64,000 bases of DNA. Source: an uncultured bacterium (lineage in GTDB: Bacteria > Planctomycetota > JAJSAM01 > JAJVHW01). Below are positions 1-9,335 of this stretch, in pieces. The DNA is taken from positions 1-64,000 of the forward strand of contig CALKVK010000016.1 of the NCBI GenBank assembly GCA_937996235.1, given 5' to 3'. The translations under genes were made by a program, and so were the position numbers. How positions within the stretch are numbered: the stretch's first letter is position 1; each line of letters opens with the position of its first letter. Below the pieces are notes generated by a model. It was not told where the DNA came from, did not search any database, and worked only from the letters and a program-made list of their open reading frames with translations.

Positions 1-52
1 ATCCATGTCCGAGGAACGAAAGCCGTAAACTGTCCACCGAGACGGGGCAGCT

Positions 53-1240
53 TCAGTCCGGTACGAACCCCGACGGAGCGGCGGGCTTGCCACAGCAGTC
101 ATCGGGGCTGACCGAGCCATCGCCGGTGGCGGTGGTCTGACCGCAGTCACCGTCCGCGAAGTAGCCACCGCCCGCGGCGGGCTGACCACAGTCGGCGTCC
201 TGGTGCGTGGCCGACGCGCCCACGGCGTTGCCGCAGTCCTCGTCGGGATCCACCTGGCCCGCCGTCAGCACACCGCAGTTGTTGTCCTGAGCCGTCGCCG
301 AGGTGTGCTCGGGCGACCCCCGTCCGCAGTCGTTGTCCGTGGCCTTGATCTCCGGTGGACCCGTGCCGCAGTGGCTGTCCGGATCGATCCCCCCGCCGTC
401 CCAGTTACCGCAGTTTGAGTCGCAGTGCGCTTCTGTCTCTCCCTGGCTCTGCTTGCCGCAGGCGCCGTCGTTGAAACTCGTGCTCGTCGCGCCCCCGCTC
501 TGCCCACAGTCGGCATCAGCGTCCGTGAGCACGCCTGCTCCACCGCCGCCTCCCAGGGACTTGCCGCAGTTCGAGTCCTCCGAGGGCACACTCCCTCCCT
601 GATTCGGCGGTGAGCCACACGCATTGTCGGCGGAGATGCCCGATGCGAGGTTGGCGCCACAGTTGGAGTCACTTTGCTGCACGCCCTCTGAATAGGAGCC
701 GCAATGGGAGTCCGGCGTCGGCACGCCCGATTGCCCGGATCCGCCACACGCCGAGTCCGAGGCTGGTTCCGCTCCTTGGCCGCAGTGCAGGTCCGAGACC
801 GTGCCGCCGTACGCGCCGCTCTGGCCACACGACGCGTCCGTCGCGGTTCCCGACCCAGGGTCGGCCTCGCCACAATGATAGTCCGGGTTGTACGGACCTC
901 CCCCGTAGGAGGTGTTGCACGATCCGTCCGGGTTGGGGTTGGCCGGATCCCCGCCTGCGCACTGGCAGTCCTGCCAGGTCTCGCCCCTCGGACCACCTGG
1001 CAGCCCACAGGACGCATCGGGATCCTGGGAGTTGCCGCACTGGACGTCGGGATACACGCCTCCCGAGCCGTTCGACGCGCCGCAGCTTTCGTCTCCGAGT
1101 GCCGTACGCGCCGTGCCGGCGAGCACTCCACCCGCGCCGGCAAGCGACATCGTGACGATTCCGGCACGCAAGAAGCTGCGGATCGCGTGGCGTCGCGTGA
1201 GGAGTTGGCTTGGGGGCTTGCGGAGTCGATCTCCCGCCAT
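53..1240 (-). CDS. Tat-like secreted protein with 23 D-x-x-C-G repeat units; candidate multi-core radical-SAM substrate
   Basis: 395 aa from the ATG at 1240, chosen because AAGGAG sits 7 bases upstream; the frame stays open further upstream but lacks a ribosome site. Residues 1-49 form a leader: T-R-R-H-A-I at 15-20, a hydrophobic stretch near 22-43, then ALGD. From residue 50 to the C-terminus the protein is a low-complexity Gly/Ser/Ala linker broken every 14-17 residues by the unit D-x-x-C-G (23 units; two read CA or CN instead of CG). Three extra Cys occur at residues 92, 273 and 382. No other domain is visible. The RR leader suggests export after folding or modification in the cytoplasm. 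A SPASM maturase lies 2.1 kb away on the other strand, so I infer, without proof, a modified repeat peptide. Alternatives are a disulfide-rich or metal-binding surface protein. Confidence 0.85.
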   Translation of the reverse strand: MAGDRLRKPPSQLLTRRHAIRSFLRAGIVTMSLAGAGGVLAGTARTALGDESCGASNGSGGVYPDVQCGNSQDPDASCGLPGGPRGETWQDCQCAGGDPANPNPDGSCNTSYGGGPYNPDYHCGEADPGSGTATDASCGQSGAYGGTVSDLHCGQGAEPASDSACGGSGQSGVPTPDSHCGSYSEGVQQSDSNCGANLASGISADNACGSPPNQGGSVPSEDSNCGKSLGGGGGAGVLTDADADCGQSGGATSTSFNDGACGKQSQGETEAHCDSNCGNWDGGGIDPDSHCGTGPPEIKATDNDCGRGSPEHTSATAQDNNCGVLTAGQVDPDEDCGNAVGASATHQDADCGQPAAGGGYFADGDCGQTTATGDGSVSPDDCCGKPAAPSGFVPD

Positions 1241-1488
1241 GGTGCTCTCCTTCGGGGGTGGGCTGAACGCGGACGGTTGCGGTCCGGCCGTCCAACGCAT
1301 CGTCCCCTTCAACGTTGCCTTGACCGCAACGAACGCCGATTCTGGGTCGCGGCTCGCGGTATCATCGCGACCGGAAATCAGGCGCCATGTGATCGATGTC
1401 ACGACGTGCGCATGGTATCGACGACTATCCTGAGTCATGTGCGTATGGCAGTTCATCGAGCACAGTCCCCAGTGTGCTCCGGGTCGTG

Positions 1489-2961
1489 ATGACGGACCGA
1501 GTCCGGCGGGCTCCCGAGGAGAGCGCGCGCCGCGAGCGGTGCGCGGTCGTGGGCCTACTCATGGCGCTGGGCATCCTCCTCGTGGGAGCCGGAGCCATCA
1601 TCCTCACGTGCGCCGCGCCTGAGTCGCCGCCTGCTTGCACGGGCGGTGTTGCCGCGCGCGGCGAGCGCCCCCGCCGCGACGCGGCAACCGGTCCCCGCGG
1701 GACCGGCCGGCCCAGTTCCCGCGCGGGGGGAGCGGCGCGCGAGATCGAGCCCGGGGTTCGGGAAGCACCCGAAGGGAACGGTGGGTCGCAGGCTCCGCTT
1801 GCGGCCGGCGACGACGCCTGGGGCGACGACGGGCGCGAGCGGAGGGTCCTCGACAACGACGCGAGCACACGGACTGGACGTTGCGGCGCGTTCGTTGTCC
1901 TGCTGCCGAGCGTAGATCGGGATCTCGTGCGCGTCGGCGAGTGCGTCGACCTGGCCGGAGACCTCGCGGTCGCGTCCTGCCGCTACCGGGAGGGCGTCAT
2001 CGACTGTGGATACGCGCTCGTGTACCGACGCGGAGCGACCGGGTGGCGCCAGGAGTCGGAGATCCGGCCTCCCGACCACGCACGAGAGGCGCTGGCATTC
2101 GTCGGCGCCACCGGACGACGCGTTGTGACTGTCGGCGGGCGGGTCGGTGCTGCTGATGAGCACTCGATCCGCAGCTACGTCGCGCGCGAGGGAGCCGTTT
2201 GGGAGCTCGAGTCGGAGACTCGCATCGGCGCTGACCAGTGGTGCGTGAACTGGGATCTCGACGACGACCTCCTGGTCGGCGTGAGTGCCAACGCTGCGCG
2301 CTTCACAGCCTGGAGAATCGACGAATCGGGAGCTCGGCCCGTACGGGTCGTCCGGGCAGCCGGTCCGGGCCTCAGTAACTCAGCCGGATCGTGGGTCTCG
2401 CTCCGCGGGTCCACGTCCGTCTGGTACTCGACGACGCTTGGCACTGAACTCGCCGTGTTCTCCGGGGGTGCCGAGTTCCGTTTCGACCGCACTCTGGCCC
2501 TGCCGGCACACCGTGATCGCGCCGCGACGGTCGGTGCCGTCGCCGGATCCGGCGACCGGCTCGTGACGCTTACATCGGGTGGCCGGATCCGGATCTTCCA
2601 GCGGACCGCGTCCGGGTGGGGCGAGCCGCTGGCGCGGAGCGCTACGGCACTGTGTGTTCAGCCAGGAGTGGGGACTCGGCCGATGGCCGCCGATGGGGAC
2701 ATCGTCGCGATCGCGGCGCAGGAGCCCCCACGACTCGCGCTGCTCTCGCCGCGCGGAAGCGACTGGACCCTCGCCTACGTCGCGTTGCCCGCCCCGAGGG
2801 ATGCCAGCGGCTACCCGAGGTTCGCGCAGGGGACGTGCGTGGCTGTCGACGGAGTCTGGGTGATGGTCGGAACCCAGTGGGAGGCTCGAGGCGGCTGGGG
2901 CGTCGGGTTTCTCGAGGTGACCGACGAGATTCGGCGGTCAGGAACCGTGTTGACGGAGTAG
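1489..2961 (+). CDS. membrane-anchored protein with large extracytoplasmic propeller-like domain
   Basis: 490 aa from the ATG at 1489 (MTDRVRR); an in-frame ATG at 1561 is possible. A hydrophobic helix (ALGILLVGAGAIILTC) near residues 25-40 is followed by a ~90-residue Pro/Ala/Arg-rich linker. The rest is a beta-rich domain with repeating hydrophobic strands such as RVVTVGGRVGA and RLVTLTSGGRIRIF, as in WD or Kelch-type propellers; I cannot name the family. It is divergent from the Cys-repeat gene (248-base shared promoter region) and lies upstream of the radical SAM gene. Co-localisation suggests a surface or sensor role linked to that locus, but this is inference. Confidence 0.7.
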   Translation: MTDRVRRAPEESARRERCAVVGLLMALGILLVGAGAIILTCAAPESPPACTGGVAARGERPRRDAATGPRGTGRPSSRAGGAAREIEPGVREAPEGNGGSQAPLAAGDDAWGDDGRERRVLDNDASTRTGRCGAFVVLLPSVDRDLVRVGECVDLAGDLAVASCRYREGVIDCGYALVYRRGATGWRQESEIRPPDHAREALAFVGATGRRVVTVGGRVGAADEHSIRSYVAREGAVWELESETRIGADQWCVNWDLDDDLLVGVSANAARFTAWRIDESGARPVRVVRAAGPGLSNSAGSWVSLRGSTSVWYSTTLGTELAVFSGGAEFRFDRTLALPAHRDRAATVGAVAGSGDRLVTLTSGGRIRIFQRTASGWGEPLARSATALCVQPGVGTRPMAADGDIVAIAAQEPPRLALLSPRGSDWTLAYVALPAPRDASGYPRFAQGTCVAVDGVWVMVGTQWEARGGWGVGFLEVTDEIRRSGTVLTE

Positions 2962-3339
2962 TTCGGTCGCCGGCGTGAGTCCTCGCCTCGGCCGGACTAG
3001 GTAGGCTCCAGTGAAGGTCATGCGCGTTGGGGACGCCGGTGAGCCCGCCGCGGTCGGCATCGCGGGCTCGGCACATCGATCGAGAGCTGCAGGCCACGTG
3101 ATCCCGGACTGCTGCAGCGCATGCACTGCCGGAGCCGCAAGAACGACGGGCCGCGCAGCCTCCGGATCTGCCCTGTGAGTTCGGTCACTGCGAGCCGTCG
3201 GGGTGGCAGCGACTCTCCGCGTGCTAGGCAGGGAACTCGACGCCGTGAGGGGGTTCGCCGAACTCCGTGGACGGAGATCGGTGGACGTGACCGGAGTCGG
3301 CGGGCACGTCGGCGAGCGACCTGAGAGGGAGGGGTGGCC
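2962..3339. other. 378-base non-coding gap upstream of the radical SAM gene
   Basis: No reading frame with coding character is seen on either strand. Short overlapping frames here are Arg-rich and look like shadows. The last bases (3325-3333) form a purine-rich ribosome-binding site for the maturase. I see no convincing terminator or repeat. Confidence 0.5.
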
Positions 3340-4950
3340 GTGGACGATCCCATCCAGCTCGCAGGGCGCACCGCGCAGCGTGACCATCGACCGTGTGCCG
3401 CGGCGTCGACGGACGCCGACGCCGCGTCACGCTGGAGCGGCCCCCCTGTAGCCAGTCCGTGCTCGGGTGTCGCGAGCGAGACGCTCCACGATCGATACGC
3501 TCGCTTCCTTGAGGAACACACTCCTCATGCGTACGTCTACAGAGGTCAGGGGTACCTAGTAGACCCCGCGAGCGGTCTCCTGATGCGTCTCGACGGGGCT
3601 CCGCTGAAACTCGCCCTCGAGATGGCACGCCCCTCCAGCGAACGGTCCATCGCCGCCGTCATCGCGGATGTCGGTGAGAACGCCGCACTGGCGTTTGTCG
3701 AGGAGTTGGAGCGACTCGGGCGTGCGGGGCTCTTTCGAACACAGCAACTCGACCTGGCGGACTCACACGAGCGCGCGATCCGCGCCTACATGGCCCACCA
3801 TCCGCGGAAGATGATGCTGCTGGTGTCGCAGAGCTGCAACTTGAGGTGCGTCTATTGCTATGCTATCGATGGGAATTTCCCGGACGAGGGCAAGCTGATG
3901 TCGCTCGGGACCGCGCAGGACGCCATCCGGTTCCTCGCGAAACGCTCCGGGAACCGGACGAACCTCACGGTCACGCTCTTCGGTGGCGAGCCGCTCGTCA
4001 ACTTCCGGATTATCCGCGAACTCGTGCCGTGGGCGCGGGAGTGGGTCGCGTCGATCGGCAAACGCATCCACTTCTGCATCACGACGAACGGGACTTTGCT
4101 GACGGAGGCTGCGGTCGAGTTTCTGATTCGCGAGCGCTTCAGCATCATGCTCAGCCTGGACGGCCCCGAGGCGATCCAGGATCGGTTCCGTCCGACCGCC
4201 AGCGGGCGCGGCTCGTTTGCGTTGGCGGCCGCGGGCATTCGCCGGCTGCTGGCGCGCCATCCGGGTCGGGACGGAATCATCGTGCGCGCTACGATGAGTC
4301 ATCAGTCCCACGACGTTAGGCAGCTCTCGGAGTTCTTCGAGCAGTTCGGATTCCGCCGCATCGGACTCGGCTCCACGCTCGGCTTCGCGTACGGCAAGGG
4401 GCCGTTCGATCTGACGCAGCAGGACCGAGAGGAGATCGACGACGCCATAGAGTCGTTGATCGACGAGAGAATCGCTGACGGAGTGCGATCTTACACTCCA
4501 GTACCGTACAATCCACTGCTTCGGGGTGTGCTGGCGCTGCAGCGCGAGTGCAACCGACCGGGCCCGCGCGTCAAGATGGCCTGCGGCGTGGGTCGGAACG
4601 ACCAGGGCGTGGACGTCGATGGCAGGATATACCCGTGCCATCGCTACGTCGGCATGAATGAGTACGTCCTCGGCGACATCTGGAGCGGCATCGACGACGA
4701 CGCAGCGCGTAGGTACTACGACCGGCTGGCGGGAGTCTACGAGCGATGTCGCCGGTGCTGGGCCACGCGCTGGTGCGCAGGCGCGTGTCCCCGGTACGTC
4801 TCCGCTCCCGACGGGACGGTCATGGAGCCGGACGAGTCCCACTGCCGCGGCGTCCGGCGTTCGCTAGAGCGCACTCTCGCCTGGCACGCGCAATTCGAGG
4901 AGGAGGGGCTCGATTGGGACCGCCTGGAACGGGAGGCGTCCACGTCATGA
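3340..4950 (+). CDS. radical SAM/SPASM peptide maturase with N-terminal PqqD/RRE-like region
   Basis: About 536 aa. I prefer GTG 3340 over GTG 3334 because GGGAGG at 3327-3333 would abut the earlier codon. Residues ~60-135 look like a PqqD-type winged helix that binds leader peptides. The SAM core holds C-N-L-R-C-V-Y-C near residue 166 (CxxxCxxC, first [4Fe-4S]) and GGEP near 215. The C-terminus carries the full seven-Cys SPASM pattern: C-x17-C, then CRRC, WCAGAC and a final Cys ~18 further on, for two auxiliary clusters. Enzymes of this type form thioether or C-C crosslinks in RiPPs; the partner is usually local. The only Cys-rich repetitive candidate here is the protein at 53-1240. The stop overlaps the next start (ATGA). 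The family call is firm; the substrate is inferred. Confidence 0.93.
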   Translation: MDDPIQLAGRTAQRDHRPCAAASTDADAASRWSGPPVASPCSGVASETLHDRYARFLEEHTPHAYVYRGQGYLVDPASGLLMRLDGAPLKLALEMARPSSERSIAAVIADVGENAALAFVEELERLGRAGLFRTQQLDLADSHERAIRAYMAHHPRKMMLLVSQSCNLRCVYCYAIDGNFPDEGKLMSLGTAQDAIRFLAKRSGNRTNLTVTLFGGEPLVNFRIIRELVPWAREWVASIGKRIHFCITTNGTLLTEAAVEFLIRERFSIMLSLDGPEAIQDRFRPTASGRGSFALAAAGIRRLLARHPGRDGIIVRATMSHQSHDVRQLSEFFEQFGFRRIGLGSTLGFAYGKGPFDLTQQDREEIDDAIESLIDERIADGVRSYTPVPYNPLLRGVLALQRECNRPGPRVKMACGVGRNDQGVDVDGRIYPCHRYVGMNEYVLGDIWSGIDDDAARRYYDRLAGVYERCRRCWATRWCAGACPRYVSAPDGTVMEPDESHCRGVRRSLERTLAWHAQFEEEGLDWDRLEREASTS

Positions 4951-6176
4951 CGTCGCTCGGATCGCGGATCTCCGCTGCCTGCGCCGCCGCGGCCGTTCTC
5001 GTCGCGGCACTCGCATGGCGGCTGGCAGCCGAACAGGGTGCGGAGCGCGAACTGGCGCTGCTGCGCGAGCAGCGGCTGCGGAGCGAGCTCCGCGAACGGG
5101 ACGCAGCAATGCAGCGTCTCCGCGAGCAGGTGCACGAGCTACGGGGTCGCGAGGGTCCATCAGAGACGCAGGACGCGGCGCCCAAGTGGACGCACGGCAC
5201 GCCCGCACGCTCGGGCGACGCACCCACCGCGGTCCGTGTCGCCTCCGACGCTGGCCGAGTCGACGCGCCGCCGCGACAGCCCTCAACGCATGCCGTGCCA
5301 GCGATCACTCCCGTCGACGTGTCCGCGGCGACGCGACAGGCCGACACGTGGATCAAGGCGCTGCGTCTAACAGGCGACGACGCGAGGAGGGACGTGGCGT
5401 ACGCCGAAGTGCGGGCCGCACTCGCTCGGGAGGACGCGACGCTTGCGCTCGCAGCGCTACGCGCGCTTGTCGCGACGCGCGGGGTGGCACTGGATCGACG
5501 TGGGTTGCGCGGGGCGGTGCGACCGCACGTGCACACTTCCACGGGCGGTGTCCGACTGCTCGCGTGGCAGATCCTCGCCGCGGATGAACTGGATGGGTCG
5601 GAGTACCAGTTGCTCCGGATGCAGATCAGAGATGCCACGTCGGGCGACCGAGGAGAACTGCTCCTCCGGCTCAACTGGGCACGACGCGGGGATCTGAGCG
5701 GAGAGGAAGCGACGTTGGTGGCCGAGTTGCTCCGTTCCGGAGGCGACCGTTCGGACGTGATTCGCGGGCTTCAGGGCGCGCAGATCGACGAGCCGTCGCT
5801 GCGACTGCTGCTCGACGTGGCGAGAGCCCGAGAGGAACACTGCCGGTTGGCCGAGGAGTTCGTCCTGAAAGACGCTCGGACCAAGCCCAAGTTCCTGCTT
5901 GACTTCCTGCTCGACCGCGTGGAGGCGGGAGACCCACTCGCACTCGAGGCCCTGCACCTTGGCGTTCCCGAGTCCGACGCATCCGATGTGGCAAGGCGAC
6001 TTCGCGTTGTCTATTCCGCGCGCACGGACGTGTCGGAGCGTGCGGCGCTGGTCGATGCGATCGGGCGCCTGGGCGACCGAGAGTCGCTGTCGTTCTTGCA
6101 GGCAGTCGCAACTGGGGCGGACTCCTCGCCGCACCTTCGCGCGGTCGCCGTGCAGGCGCTCCGGCGACGGAAGTAG
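4947..6176 (+). CDS. membrane-anchored coiled-coil and HEAT-repeat protein
   Basis: 409 aa; ATG 4947 overlaps the maturase stop by four bases, so translation is probably coupled. The N-terminus is a membrane helix (ISAACAAAAVLVAALAW, residues ~6-22). A Glu/Arg/Leu-rich coiled coil follows (~25-65), then a Pro/Ala/Thr linker. From ~130 the helices repeat with HEAT-like periodicity, ending in two clear units (RAALVDAIGRLGDRESL and HLRAVAVQALRRRK). HEAT arrays are binding platforms and no catalytic motif is seen. The coupling suggests a scaffold or exporter partner for the maturase or its product. Confidence 0.8.
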   Translation: MTSLGSRISAACAAAAVLVAALAWRLAAEQGAERELALLREQRLRSELRERDAAMQRLREQVHELRGREGPSETQDAAPKWTHGTPARSGDAPTAVRVASDAGRVDAPPRQPSTHAVPAITPVDVSAATRQADTWIKALRLTGDDARRDVAYAEVRAALAREDATLALAALRALVATRGVALDRRGLRGAVRPHVHTSTGGVRLLAWQILAADELDGSEYQLLRMQIRDATSGDRGELLLRLNWARRGDLSGEEATLVAELLRSGGDRSDVIRGLQGAQIDEPSLRLLLDVARAREEHCRLAEEFVLKDARTKPKFLLDFLLDRVEAGDPLALEALHLGVPESDASDVARRLRVVYSARTDVSERAALVDAIGRLGDRESLSFLQAVATGADSSPHLRAVAVQALRRRK

Positions 6177-6446
6177 CGTCCGTTGCGGGCGGGGTTCTGG
6201 AGCCGCGCCGTCGCCCGAGCCGGAGACTCCACGAGGGTGACAGTTCGGCCGGTTCCCGACCTCTGTGGGACGTGGCCTGCGCGCGGAGTCTGTCAGGTGG
6301 CGTTGCCTCGAGGACAGCGCTGAGCGACCTCGACGAGGCCATCGATAGCAGCCGCTACGCTGGCAAGCACCGAGCCCGACACGGCCGCGCGTACGCGGTG
6401 GCAGCGGACGGTGGCCGGGTTCCCCTTCGCCCTACCGCACGGCCGC

Positions 6447-6692
6447 GCCTACCTCTCGCCGACGAGCGCATCGTTCGCCGCTTTTCTGCGCCGCGAGGTC
6501 CTTCGCCTGGGCGTCGATCAGCGCCTGCTGCTTCTTGACTGCCTGCAGCAGCACCGCGGTGAACTCCTGGGACGAGACCGAGAGGGTCCAGTGAGCGTCC
6601 TCGCGCACGCGCTCCGGGAACGCCGCGCGGACCTCCCGGGCGAGGAGTTCGATCTGTCGTCCGGCAGGCGCCTGGGCGGGATCCGCGAACTC
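6447..6692 (-). pseudogene. decayed copy of the peptidase S74 chaperone domain
   Basis: This stretch is clearly homologous to the 3' end of the intact gene at 10011-11360. Both read APAGRQI, then EVRAAFPE, TLSVS, FTAVLLQAVK and QQALIDAQAK, in the same order. Relative to the intact gene it has a deletion of about 30 bp near 6468 that shifts the final residues, and upstream it loses homology near 6692. It has no start, signal peptide or head repeats of its own. The remainder of the 750-base gap 6177-6926 shows no gene. Confidence 0.75.
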
Positions 6693-6926
6693 GGCGTCCG
6701 CAGTCTCCGTTTGGTTCCTAGTGAACGCGATCCTCAATCGGCTGCTGGACGTACGCGACAGCAGCACCGTCGCGGATGTCTCGAGGATCGCTAGTCGTAC
6801 GCTTGACTGGCGCAAGGCGCGGCACGCGCGCGATCGAGTTCGAGCTCAGTCGGCGTGGCATTATCCACATAGCCTTGGCCTGGGAGACAGGAGCCTGGCG
6901 CCGCACCAGCCGAGGACTCTGCTGCT

Positions 6927-9281
6927 ATGATCCGTACTGCCGGGCACGTCGCTGCCGCCGCCCTCAGTCTCGCGTCGGTTCTGCCAGGTTCCAGAGCGCA
7001 CGCGCACGATCGTGAGGCTGGGTCCGAGGTCGCGGTCACGACGTGCGACGGCAGGCCGCTGGGTGACGCGACCGTCGAGGTGCGCAAGCTCGACGTGAGT
7101 GCGTGGGTGCGTGGCATCGCATCGCCGCTCGCGCGGCCTGTCGATCGCGCGGTCGAGACGGGTTCGGACGGCTCCGCGCGCGTGGCGGGACTGAGCGAGG
7201 GAGCGTGGCACGTCTCCGTTCGCGCCCACGGACGCGCCACGTTGCGACGCGTCGTGGCGCTGCGCGCCGGCGCACCGCGAGAGCTGGAGTTCAGGCTGCC
7301 CGATGGCTCCGAGCTGCGCGGGAGTGTCGTCGCGGACGGACGCACCGTGCCCGACGCCCTGATCGTCGCAGGACCGGTCGGGTTCGAAGGCGACGTCGCG
7401 GAGGAGTACGGGCGCGCCGTCGCGAGCGCAACCGGCGGCTTCGTCCTCGACGGACTGCCGCGCGGGCCTGTCGACGTCTTGACGGCGGCGCCCGGGTGCG
7501 CGCCGGCGTGGGCGCTGCGCCTCGACCCCCGCGGGTTCGAGACGGTGGTCCTGGCGTGCGCGGGCGCGGAGCCGGCGCCGGTGCCGGGGGCGGTCGCGCG
7601 CGGCGATCGGCGCACGCTGCGCGGACGCGTGACCACGCCGGAGGGCGTCGCGATCGCGGACGCACTGATCGCGAGCGCCGACGACGACGCATGGACGCTC
7701 TCGGCCGACGACGGGTCGTTTCGTCTCGACGTCACCACTGCGGACACGACGCTCGTCGCGCGGGCGGGGGGCCACGACGCGAGCGAACTGCGCGTACCCG
7801 CGGGGTCGCGTGACGCCGTTGCGCGCGCCCTCGTGGTGACGCTTTCGCCGCAGCCGCTCGCGACGCTGCGCGTGCTCGACGAGCGCGGGAGGGCCGTGGC
7901 GGGCGCGTGTGTTCGGCTCGGCGACACGGAGGCCTACGCCGACAGGATCTGGTTCCACACGACACCGGCGCCGCCCGCTCCGGTCCTCGGCTTCACGGGG
8001 CCCGATGGCAGTGTTGCGCTGCCGCGCCCGGAGTCCGACGTCGAAGTCCCGTTCGAGGTCACGGCAACCTGGCACGGCGCTGCACGCGGTGTGCTGCGGC
8101 CCGGAGACGGCTCCGAACAGTGCGTCGTCACGCTCCCCCGCGAGCGCATCGTCCAGCTCCTGGTGGTCTCGGGCGACGGAGCGCCTGTGCCAGAGGCGTG
8201 GCTTCGACTCGAGCCGGTTCGCGAGACCGACGACGCGCCGACGGTGCCGGCGATCCCGGACGATGTCGCGCGCGGCCCGCTCTGGCTCGGCCGGACGAAC
8301 GCAGTGGGCCGCGGGTCGCTACGCGGTCTCGCGACCGGAGTGGTGCGCGTCGTCGCCGCGGCGCCCGGGTACCACGAGCAGAGCGTCGAGGTCCGTCTCG
8401 ACACCGTTGCAGAACCGCGCGCGACGATCGTCCTCGACACGCAGCGCGAACTCACTGGTCGCTTCGTCACCGACGACGGCACGCCCCTTCGCGGCGGCAT
8501 GTGCGCCGTGTGCCCGCTCGACGCGTCGTGGCCGACCGCGCCTCTGCCGGTCGTGGTCCGCATCGACAGCGGCGGGAGGTTCCGGGCGGCCGGGCGGCGG
8601 ACAGGGCGCTACGAGGTGGAGCTGGAGCGTTGGGGACTCGAGCCCTTCGCTCCGGCCGTCTACGGCCCGTTCGACGTCCCCTCGCGCGAGCTCCGCCTCG
8701 AGGTGCGCGCTGCGCGCACCATCGAGGGGCGCCTGGTCCGCGAGGATGGGACGCCGGTAGCGGGTGCACGGGTGACCGTCTCGGTGAAGGCGTCGTTCCT
8801 CCCGGGGCTCTCGGCCGATGCCGCGACCGCTGACGACGGCACGTTTCGGATCGAGAACGCTCCGCACGGGGCGGTCCATGTGGGAATGGTCCACGATCGA
8901 TGGGGTCCGACCGGACGCGGGCGCCGCGCCGCGCGATGGGAGCCGCGCGACCCGGGTGACGGCACGCTGGACCTCGTCCTGCCACGGGGTCTCTCGATCA
9001 GCGGGAACCTCGTGGATCAGAGCGATCGCCCCGTCGCCGGCTGCGACATCACGGCCGTCCCGGTGGACGAGTCCGAGTGGTATCCCAGGACGAACATGGC
9101 GCATTCGGGCACGGACGGTGGATTCGAGCTCGAGGGTCTGTCGCCTGGGCGTTACCGACTGTACGACATGCGCGGCTTCGACAGGCCGGGAGAGCACGTC
9201 GGTGGCGGGCAACGCCTGCTGAGCGGGGTCGACGGAATCGAGGCCGGTACGCACGACCTGCGCCTGCGGTGGAGGCCGTGA
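6927..9281 (+). CDS. secreted multi-domain carboxypeptidase-regulatory-like (beta-sandwich) protein
   Basis: 784 aa with a Sec signal peptide (AAAALSLASVLPGSRAHA, cleavage near residue 25). The rest is a string of roughly 80-90 residue beta-sandwich modules. Each has a phrase like G-R-V-x-x-D-x-G-x-P-V-x-G-A-x-V and later D-G-x-F-x-L-x-G-L-P-x-G, the signature of CarboxypepD_reg/Ig-like folds. I count about seven modules. No catalytic residues are seen. Such proteins are abundant on the surface of planctomycete-type cells, where they bind or space surface structures. It is a single gene with no operon partner. The related exported half of the sigma fusion at 14406-17006 uses the same modules. 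Confidence 0.8.
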   Translation: MIRTAGHVAAAALSLASVLPGSRAHAHDREAGSEVAVTTCDGRPLGDATVEVRKLDVSAWVRGIASPLARPVDRAVETGSDGSARVAGLSEGAWHVSVRAHGRATLRRVVALRAGAPRELEFRLPDGSELRGSVVADGRTVPDALIVAGPVGFEGDVAEEYGRAVASATGGFVLDGLPRGPVDVLTAAPGCAPAWALRLDPRGFETVVLACAGAEPAPVPGAVARGDRRTLRGRVTTPEGVAIADALIASADDDAWTLSADDGSFRLDVTTADTTLVARAGGHDASELRVPAGSRDAVARALVVTLSPQPLATLRVLDERGRAVAGACVRLGDTEAYADRIWFHTTPAPPAPVLGFTGPDGSVALPRPESDVEVPFEVTATWHGAARGVLRPGDGSEQCVVTLPRERIVQLLVVSGDGAPVPEAWLRLEPVRETDDAPTVPAIPDDVARGPLWLGRTNAVGRGSLRGLATGVVRVVAAAPGYHEQSVEVRLDTVAEPRATIVLDTQRELTGRFVTDDGTPLRGGMCAVCPLDASWPTAPLPVVVRIDSGGRFRAAGRRTGRYEVELERWGLEPFAPAVYGPFDVPSRELRLEVRAARTIEGRLVREDGTPVAGARVTVSVKASFLPGLSADAATADDGTFRIENAPHGAVHVGMVHDRWGPTGRGRRAARWEPRDPGDGTLDLVLPRGLSISGNLVDQSDRPVAGCDITAVPVDESEWYPRTNMAHSGTDGGFELEGLSPGRYRLYDMRGFDRPGEHVGGGQRLLSGVDGIEAGTHDLRLRWRP

Positions 9282-9335
9282 ACTACGGGGTTCGGCGGAT
9301 CGCGATCGAACCGCGATCCCTCTCGCGCGGTCGCC

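Noticed and set aside
265..1167. Long Arg-rich open frame on the minus strand inside the Cys-repeat gene
   Set aside because: It is a frame shadow: its composition is Arg/Thr/Ala only, and it has no start site with a ribosome signal.
53..1240. Thrombospondin type-3 or EF-hand calcium repeats
   Set aside because: Some units look like DxDxDC, but the regular D-x-D-x-D-G-x2-D spacing is missing; only Asp(-3), Cys and Gly are fixed.
6855..6870. TTATCCACA, a perfect DnaA box
   Set aside because: A single copy with no cluster, AT-rich unwinding region or dnaA gene nearby. Not an origin.
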